Shown here piece after piece: positions 57,429 through 64,000 of a stretch of 64,000 nucleotides of DNA. Below the pieces are notes generated by a model. That model saw nothing but the letters and a program-made list of their open reading frames with translations, was not told the origin of the DNA and did no database searches. How positions within the stretch are numbered: position 1 is the first letter of the stretch; the number at the start of each line of letters is the position of its first letter. The stretch is from positions 16,240,707 through 16,304,706 of the forward strand of contig NC_041827.1 in NCBI RefSeq assembly GCF_900964775.1, read 5' to 3'. A program made the translations under genes and the position numbers. The stretch is from Scleropages formosus. Taxonomy: Eukaryota > Chordata > Actinopteri > Osteoglossiformes > Osteoglossidae.

Positions 57429-57971
57429 TATGTGCGGTACTTTTTATGTATGGAGGATCTCAGCAATGATTTTTCTTTTGACATAAAATTTTAATTTGTT
57501 TTGCACAATGGGCTTCAACAATGGCAACTTATTGCTTCTGAGTAATATTGTAATCTGCTATCCTTTGTAAAAATGTATAATTTTTTACAATATCCCTGTT
57601 TTTGCCTTTCTTAATCTGTGTATGGCACAATCACCCAATAATGCTGTCGTTAAAGCAAGTAAGTAAATAAATAAATAATTAAAGAAATCAGTAAAAAGTA
57701 TGCACTTCTGTGACATGACTCCAAATAAGGACTTAACTGATTGAAGCAGAGTATTAGAAATTGCAATAGTGTGTTAAAAATGTTTTACAGACAAGAAAGG
57801 GACAAACTTTATTGTACAGAAATATACTAACCTTAAAAACAATGCAATTATAATTTGAAATTATTTCACAGAATATGTTTAGCTTTATAAAAAAAAAAAA
57901 CTATTAAATTGTACAACATTTTGACAGGTCATATTTCTATGTTATATTCCCATTACTGTCAAACAATTTAT
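57429..57971. other. Downstream of OR9; nothing recognised
   Basis: AT-rich DNA between the SINE and the OR9 stop codon. It has poly-A/T runs and no gene. Confidence 0.5.
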
Positions 57972-58958
57972 TCATCCCATTTTATTCTCCTGTGTTCTGA
58001 TGTGCAGTACATTACCAGGATTGACTGTATGTTTGTGACAAATAAAATCTCTCTTCAAGTATTTAGAAAATGTTTTGTCTCGGACTCCATAGATGATGGG
58101 GCTGAGGAATCGAGGAAGGATAAACACGGTTAGGTAGGTGGCGTAGCGAATTTCTGAAGAGCGGCTTGGTAAGGCCGTGCTGACGACAATCTCTATGCTG
58201 GAGGAGACGTAGGAGAGCATGCACATAAAGAGCTGCACCCCGTGGAGCAGGATGGTCTTCCTGGCCCTCTGGGCTGAAACTTTCTTTGTGGACAGAGCCT
58301 TGGCAGCATACATCACCCGCAGGTAGGTGTACACCAAGGTGAGAAACACCAAGGAGAAATACAGGGCATCGAACACCTGCCTCCTGTAACTCAGTCTGGG
58401 GTCCCTGAACACGTTCTGTCGGATACAGAAGACTGAAGTGCGGAAAAAGGCGATGGACTCCGTAGCCAAAGTAACGAACAGGTCAGCTATGTCCGGGGTA
58501 ACGCACAGGAACCAGGTGAAACCAATGAGCATGTAGGTCCATTTCACCGTGCAAATCTGGGAGTGGCGCAAAGGGTTGCAGACGGCAATGTATCGCTCTA
58601 TAGCCATGCCAGCAAGGTTAATGGGTGTGCTCCTTGTGGTGAAGACAGCCACTAGGATGAAAAAACAGCAGAACGACACGTTGATGGTGTAGACGATGTA
58701 GCTGAGCAAGAAGATGGTTACTGTAACGGTGAGCTGGATGGCATCGCTGATAACCATGTGAATGAAGAGGATATAGCGAGGGTCCTTGTAAAATACCTGG
58801 TGTTTGAAGAAGGTGATGACAGCACTGCCATTTACACAACTGAGGCAGAACCAGACAAACACAACAAGAAAGTTTTTCAGAAAGGCTGTGCCAAATGAGT
58901 CCCTGGCCAGTGCTTGTGTCAAATTGTTGTACTGTACATCCAGTACCGTAGAGTTCAT
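57972..58958 (-). CDS. or131-2-like: OR9: odorant receptor, or131-2-like
   Basis: Intact 328-residue receptor starting at ATG 58958 (MNSTVLDVQYNNLT, glycosylation sites N2 and N12). A CCCCTTCAG acceptor at 58984-58986 precedes it; a longer frame from a TTG codon at 58979 is not a likely start. Landmarks: PRYILFIHMVISDAIQL in TM2; INVSFCC at TM3; LAGMAIERYIAVCNPLRH with ERY at 121-123; FLTLVYTYLRV in TM5; LLHGVQLFMCMLSY in TM6; RFLSPIIYGVRDKTF in TM7. The C-terminal tail is long and polar for the family. It is a typical, well kept member, diverged from OR8 and OR10. Confidence 0.95.
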   Translation of the reverse strand: MNSTVLDVQYNNLTQALARDSFGTAFLKNFLVVFVWFCLSCVNGSAVITFFKHQVFYKDPRYILFIHMVISDAIQLTVTVTIFLLSYIVYTINVSFCCFFILVAVFTTRSTPINLAGMAIERYIAVCNPLRHSQICTVKWTYMLIGFTWFLCVTPDIADLFVTLATESIAFFRTSVFCIRQNVFRDPRLSYRRQVFDALYFSLVFLTLVYTYLRVMYAAKALSTKKVSAQRARKTILLHGVQLFMCMLSYVSSSIEIVVSTALPSRSSEIRYATYLTVFILPRFLSPIIYGVRDKTFSKYLKRDFICHKHTVNPGNVLHIRTQENKMG

Positions 58959-59687
58959 TGTTCTTCTTGTGGGGGTCAAAGGCCTGAAGGGGCAAGATTC
59001 TCATGAAGTTTCCAAATGATTGTCTCGTCTTCTAAAAATTAAACACTATAATAAACAGTATGCGGTGCATGACATTTAGAAACCTAATAATAGAAATCTA
59101 CTTTTTGTATGATGCTAACAGTCACAAAGGAAGTAAATGCCCAGTTTTATAACTGGTGTTTGGTGAAATAGCCTGAAATAGGTTTTCTGAAAAAAAAAAC
59201 TGGGTTTAATAGAACTCTTCAACAGAGATCCTTCGAATTCCTTCAGAAATCAACACTTACCGGTGCAATTTCAAACACAGTTGCCAAAATAGCATAATAC
59301 CGAGAAACTTTATTTCAAACATCAAAGATCGGAACCATGTCAAATGTTTTATTATTAAATTTGACTGTAAATTGTGGGAAAAATTAAATGGTGCTTATTT
59401 TAAACAAGGAAACTCAGTATATAAAAGTATTCAAATTAGTACTTCATACTAAAAACGATTTACCAAACTAACAAACGGTACTTATGTACACGTCCATTTC
59501 CATTCCATTGATATGACATATAGTAATTACTTTTATTACCTTTAAATCAATACAAATTCTTATGTGATACGTTGGCGAAACGGAATATTTATAGCTCATA
59601 AGATTCCAGTAGGCCTAAGTAAATATAATGAAAAGTAACCTGTTGCAATTAATTTTCGTTTAGTTCAAATATGGTAGATATTTACAT

Positions 59688-59888
59688 TTATTCATTTCAT
59701 GGACACTTTTCATCAACAAAAGACTTACAGCATTAAGCTGCTGACAATTTTTTACTAAATTATGCAACTGGGTCATTTTTACTGGAGTAATTTAAACTAA
59801 GTACCTTGCGCAGATGTGGTGGGTTTCAAATCTGTGACCTTTTGGTCCAAAATCACCAGCTCTAATATTACACTTCGTTCTGCCTAAG
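59688..59888 (-). repeat. SINE-C, decayed
   Basis: Minus-strand relative of the element at 57208 (shared order of tail, TTTTTACTGGAGTAATTTAA, AGTACCTTG and head). It lies inside the predicted second OR9 intron. Confidence 0.65.
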
Positions 59889-59919
59889 CACATACTTAGT
59901 GTTTATTTGTGTAACTTAC

Positions 59920-60144
59920 CTCTGTTGGTCTGATCAGAATAACAATGCCTCTACCTACATTTCTAGTTCTGTGAAAAGTAACAAGATTTATGAAAAACAC
60001 CAGGATTATTCATTGTATATGGAGCACCTGATCATCCTAGTTCTACCTAGACTATTCAGTCAGAAAAGGTTGTTAGATGAAAACTTACCTTATTCCTACC
60101 TACTTGCACTGGTGATGGTGTGCAAGTCCGTTATGTATATAAAT
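59920..60144 (-). promoter_or_regulatory. OR9 candidate promoter and two non-coding exons
   Basis: TATA box ATTTATATAC at 60144-60135 and GTAAGT donor at 60088-60083 (exon 1 about 20-30 nt). A strong acceptor (TTACTTTTCACAG) at 59971-59969 begins a 49-nt exon that ends at a second GTAAGT donor (59919-59914). The coding-exon acceptor is at 58984-58986. A third donor-like site at 59260-59255 lacks a good partner. OR9 may therefore have three exons where its neighbours have two. Confidence 0.5.
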
Positions 60145-61321
60145 GTACTTTCCAGGCCATAATTGAATTTGCTGCCATTGAAAAGGTGTCTGTAATTGAT
60201 ACCCTGGGATTGATGTCATCAGTTCCCTTTAGAAGTGCACAGTGACCTTTCAAAAACAACGCAGACTTGGAAAAAAAAAAAAAAGTCCAAAGAGATTCAT
60301 TATCGTCAGCATTCGTGAGCTGTTTTGTCAAGAAGCAGGCCTCTGACTGGTATCTAAAGAAAGCAAATCCCAATTTATGAAATATTTCTATGAAAGATGT
60401 TACATTTGGTGGGAAGGAGGCTTCAGTTTCTACAGTTCACAGTGGATTTCTTTTAAGGTCTGTTTCACAGAAAACAGACTTAATGGTCAGAATCAGTCCT
60501 GGTTTTGTGGTAGGAAAGATGTAAAAACCCAAGAATCCTTTATTGTGCTTTGTCTAATTACAGATTCAAAACCCAAGAGGCGCCATACTGTTGTACTTTT
60601 TGAGAAACATATTGATTTAACTGAGAAAAATTTAAAAACAAAATGATATTCTATAAACTGCTATAAAACTATTCATAAAAGTGTAAACTGCATTAAAGCA
60701 TTTTAATGATACACTTTATAAATGTAATCACCAAATTTCTAAATGGGAAGTAGTTCTGTTTCTCAGTTTAGCCACTGAAGTAATTTTTGTTAATAATTCC
60801 ATCAGCATTATAACAAGAGGCATGTTCAGTTCAGTCAAATCTACAATATTTTACTGAGTATATTTTGTCCCGTTGAATAATCATCTTACATTCTTCCATA
60901 GCTCAAGTTGGCCTTAGGGAATGACTTTTGTTTTCAGGGTGGTATGATTTTGATATTGTTAAGCAGAAAATGCATTAACATTATAACAGAAGCAATGGAA
61001 GAAATAAAAACAATAGAAACAACTATAGCTATAAATATATTTAAAAAAAAATAGCAAGGATGGCAACATAAGTTTTTAAGTGTACAGGTCCAACGTTTCT
61101 GTGATGCAAAAGGAAAAAATTATTTCCCTTAGATATCACCACTGTCACGTGGCATTAATGTGGTTTGAAAAGCTCATGATAAAGGAGAAATTAAAATATT
61201 AATAATTAAGCAGAAGCTAGCTAAATAATATTATTAATTTCTGAATATATTTATGTTATACTCAAGATTACATATGATATTGTTTAAAATCAGGACCATC
61301 TGGTTGTCTTGTTCTGTGTAT
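60145..61321. other. Between OR9 and OR10; no gene recognised
   Basis: AT-rich sequence. An 89-codon plus-strand frame (60377-60646) has no recognisable domain. Nothing else is supportable. Confidence 0.5.
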
Positions 61322-61540
61322 TTACACACGCTGGCTGAAAGTGTTTGTCCCAAGTGGGGTCGCGGCGAGCCAGAGCCTAAGACCAGCAACACAGGGTGTA
61401 GGGCTGGAGTGGGGAGGGGATACACTTGGGACGCCAGTCCATTGCAAGGCACCCCAAGCAGGACTCGAACCCCAGGCCTGCCAGAGAGAGGGACCCAGGC
61501 AAACCCGCTGTGCCGCTGTGCCACTGTGCCCCCCCTTGTA
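61322..61540 (-). repeat. SINE-A, older copy
   Basis: Minus-strand full-length copy, more diverged than the array copies, with only a short remnant of the CA tail and no clear target duplication. Confidence 0.85.
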
Positions 61541-61765
61541 GTTGTACTCTTTGTTGAAATATATTAATTTTAAAATAAAGCCCAACTTTCTGAAGCTTGA
61601 TACAAGAAACTGATTATTGGTGCATTTTTGGTGGCTGTAGCCTCAGCAATGATCAAAACACAAATCTGACATGGGTTCAGCTCATTTACAAAGTAATATC
61701 TTCACTTTAGCAAACAATTGAAGTATTCTTTGAAGAATTACAGAAAGCAGTATTGCTGTTGACCA

Positions 61766-62746
61766 TTAGAGCGATGGCTGTATTTTCTGAGCACCGATTG
61801 TAATGTGCAAGGTTAGCGTTCTGTGATGGCCAACTTCATTCCTTTTACAAAGCAAGTATTTCATTAAATACTTACAGAAGGCCTGATCTCTAAAGCCATA
61901 AATAATGGGGCTGAGTAATCTTGGTAAAATGTAAATTGTGACATAGTGAAAAAACCGTACTTCCAGTATATACATAGGAAACGCATACATCAGAAAGGTG
62001 TACATGAAATGACCCCAGTATGTTAACATAGACATTAAAAGCTGAACAGCATGCAACATGATGGTGTTTTGAGCTTTTTTCGCATCTGATTTCACTGCTT
62101 TTGCGGCAAACAGGATCCTGAGGTAAGCGTAAACCAGGATAAGCCACACAAAAGTCAGATAGAGGACATAAGAAACCTCCTTTTTCTGCTGCAAATGAGG
62201 ATGACGGAACACATTTTCTCGGATGCAGAAGACGGAGGAGCGGAAGAACTGCGGGGGCTCTGTGGCCAGCACTATGAAGAGGTCTGACATAATGGGAATG
62301 GCCCCTAGCACCAAGGTCAGACCAATGAGCATGTAGGTTCTTCTCGCTGTACAGATCTGCGAGTGGCGCAAGGGGTGACAGACAGCCACGTAGCACTCTA
62401 TGGCCATACCGGCCAAGTTCAGAGGGTTGTTGAATGCGGAGAAGATGGCGGCTATGAGGAGGAAGCAGCACAGAGATGTGTTGATGGTGAACAAGGTGTA
62501 GCTGATCACGTGCAGTGCTACCGTGATGGTCAGCTGGATCATGTCATTAAGCACCATGTGGATGAATAGTATGTACCGCGGGGTCTCGCTGAAGATCTCG
62601 TGCCGTAAGAAGGTGACGACCATGGTGCCGTTGATGTAGTTGATGGAGATGTACAGGGCCACGACAATCACATTCTTGGTCAGGGCTGTCTGGAAATTGT
62701 CCCTCGCCACAACTGAAGACACGTTGCTTTGTACACTGAAGTTCAT
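61766..62746 (-). CDS. or131-2-like: OR10: odorant receptor, or131-2-like, with altered DRY motif
   Basis: Open 326-residue receptor starting at ATG 62746 (MNFSVQSNVSS; sites N2 and N8). A longer frame from GTG at 62764 is less likely. Landmarks: PRYILFIHMVLNDMIQL in TM2; INTSLCC at TM3; FVWLILVYAYLRI in TM5; MLHAVQLLMSMLTY in TM6; RLLSPIIYGFRDQAF in TM7. The TM3 end reads LAGMAIECYVAVCHPLRH: the arginine of E/DRY is cysteine at 118 (codon TGC, one transition from CGC). The third inner loop is two residues shorter (AVKSDAKKAQNT) than in its relatives. The arginine normally contacts the G protein, so coupling may be changed. An AAAGTGAAG stretch follows the stop, with no clear polyadenylation signal. 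Confidence 0.92.
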   Translation of the reverse strand: MNFSVQSNVSSVVARDNFQTALTKNVIVVALYISINYINGTMVVTFLRHEIFSETPRYILFIHMVLNDMIQLTITVALHVISYTLFTINTSLCCFLLIAAIFSAFNNPLNLAGMAIECYVAVCHPLRHSQICTARRTYMLIGLTLVLGAIPIMSDLFIVLATEPPQFFRSSVFCIRENVFRHPHLQQKKEVSYVLYLTFVWLILVYAYLRILFAAKAVKSDAKKAQNTIMLHAVQLLMSMLTYWGHFMYTFLMYAFPMYILEVRFFHYVTIYILPRLLSPIIYGFRDQAFCKYLMKYLLCKRNEVGHHRTLTLHITIGAQKIQPSL

Positions 62747-63132
62747 CTTCCAATGCTTGGACACCAGAAAACTGTCAAATTAGAGAAGCCACAAAAAACC
62801 CTTCATGTGAGACCTTTCAGTCCTTTCATGTTCTCTTTTAAGAAGTTATCTATAAAAGGTTTCTGTAGAGGTTTTTGACACTGGCAAAGGCCCTATGTAC
62901 TACTAAATGTTGAAATACAATTACACACAAGTTATTGGTTTTAATTATTTTTTATGACATATATGTGTCTCTGTATTAAATTTATTTCTAAGAATCCCTG
63001 TTAAAATATTATAAGCAGAATTTAATTAAAAAAAAAAATTAAATCAAATATTTTAAATTGAAGGGGATTCCAAGCAATCTTTGTGAGAAAACACGACCGT
63101 GTTTAAAGAACAGAACCCACCTCTCAGCTTAC

Positions 63133-63183
63133 CTTCCGAGTTAAGATGGAAATGGAAACTGGTTTGATACAAGCATATTTATG
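63133..63183 (-). promoter_or_regulatory. OR10 candidate promoter and exon 1
   Basis: TATA-like CATAAATATG at 63183-63174 and GTAAGC donor at 63132-63127. The acceptor TTTGACAG is at 62774-62772, preceded by a pyrimidine-rich stretch. Intron about 361 bp. Confidence 0.6.
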
Positions 63184-63485
63184 TAACTGATAAAGTATCT
63201 GGGGAATTTTTGACAATCTTCTATCTACAAAACAAACACACATGCGCACAGAATCATGTCACTGAATGCACCACTCATAAATTTTGTTCTCGCCCCTCAT
63301 ACACATATAGAGGTGAGGTGGAACTCTGTTTGTTCTGGGGTTGAGCAGCGTTTACTGTCAATTCTGACCTTTACATTGTGACCTGAGATCCAACAGCATA
63401 TGCGTCTTGCTGTTTTCTACCTGTCTGTCCCTTGAAATAATCGAAGATTTATCTGAGCTGTCTGTATTTTCCATCTACATATACA
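63184..63485. other. Upstream of OR10; nothing recognised
   Basis: No gene or known repeat is seen. Confidence 0.45.
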
Positions 63486-64000
63486 TTTACAGCAATTCAT
63501 TTAGCAGATATATTCCTCCAAAACGCCGCAACTGATAAAGAGATTAAGATACAGGCACGTGACTATAGATGCACAGCTTCTCTGTCTGACAGCGTTGTTT
63601 TTTGCTGGCACCCTTTACTCAAGATGCACACAGAATTGAAAGTAAGACATTGAATACACAGATCATCATGTAATTGGTGTGATGTACTTTTATCAAGAAG
63701 TTCCGAGATTAGGAGGGAAGTAGGCCTGCTTACCATGGCCTATTTGAATGCTGAAAGGGATTCGGTTGTTCTGAGGGACACAGGGAACTCATTCCATCAG
63801 CTTGAAGGCCAAAAGTGAGAATATGTGGACTTTTTAGTTTGGCCCTTGCTTGAATGGGACCACCAAACAGCCAGAGGTGGAAGAGCTTCATGCTTTTGTT
63901 GAAATGCAGGGGTGATCAGGTTCAGTATCTGCTGGGGGCTGATGCTTGAACCAGAGTTGTGAAGTTGACACAAGCAGCTACAGGAAGCCAGTGGAGAGAG
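63486..64000 (-). mobile_element. Decayed L2-like LINE/SINE-tail fragment, runs off the window
   Basis: Begins on the left with a degenerate form of the shared inverted tail (ATTCATTTAGCAGATATATT). It continues into GAACTCATTCCATCAGCTTG and AAGCCAGTGGAGAGAG at the window end. This resembles the layout of the LINE fragment at 56331-56945 but is older. The family call is tentative. Confidence 0.5.

Noticed and set aside
59255-59320. Alternative OR9 promoter near a third donor-like site
   Set aside because: The only TATA-like stretch is weak and no good acceptor or exon boundary supports it.

Overview
The window is vertebrate nuclear DNA, almost certainly from a ray-finned fish. It holds ten single-coding-exon odorant receptor genes of the teleost type usually named 'odorant receptor 131-2-like'. 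These lie in a sea of tRNA-derived SINEs, LINE fragments, a mariner/pogo-type MITE and Ty3/Gypsy fossils. No bacterial-style operon, CRISPR array, rRNA or true tRNA gene is visible. The species cannot be fixed from the sequence alone.

All ten receptors (called OR1 to OR10 here, left to right) are on the minus strand. OR1 (1-915) is cut by the window edge and carries a frameshift. OR2 is at 3505-4443. OR3 to OR7 (8347-9504, 20778-21701, 30369-31292, 39947-40870, 49294-50217) are one close paralogue group sitting in a tandem array. OR8, OR9 and OR10 (53768-54739, 57972-58958, 61766-62746) are older, diverged members. Most share one layout: a TATA box, a very short non-coding first exon ending in a GTAAGT/GTAAGC donor, an intron (about 220 bp in OR3-OR7), then one coding exon that starts with ATG just after the acceptor. 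I therefore start most genes at the MNST/MNSS/MNFS methionine, which carries an N-glycosylation site, and not at longer in-frame starts that fall inside the intron.

From about 7.5 to 53.7 kb the sequence is a tandem array. Units 2, 3 and 4 are about 9.4 to 9.6 kb each (19240-28611, 28612-38187, 38188-47757). Each holds spacer, SINE(s), an OR gene, its promoter, an LTR fragment, a 4289-bp Ty3/Gypsy chromovirus fossil and a truncated MITE. Unit 1 is rearranged: its Gypsy copy is broken off, joined to a stray spacer fragment and other Gypsy remains, and followed by an inserted RTE-like LINE (15370-18734) with an 843-codon reverse transcriptase frame. Unit 5 (47758-53743) is the right-hand end: it lacks both the Gypsy and the LTR fragment, keeps an uninterrupted Gypsy insertion site near 52.87 kb, and carries the complete MITE. 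The Gypsy was therefore copied with the array and did not insert repeatedly.

The retroposons work as dated markers. One SINE is shared by units 2-5 and absent from OR2 and unit 1. Another is only in units 3 and 4. A third landed at the last codons of OR3 and gave that receptor a long in-frame SINE-encoded tail. From 53.7 kb to the end the DNA is unique OR genes separated by older SINE/LINE debris, including a SINE that was itself split by an L2-like LINE fragment.
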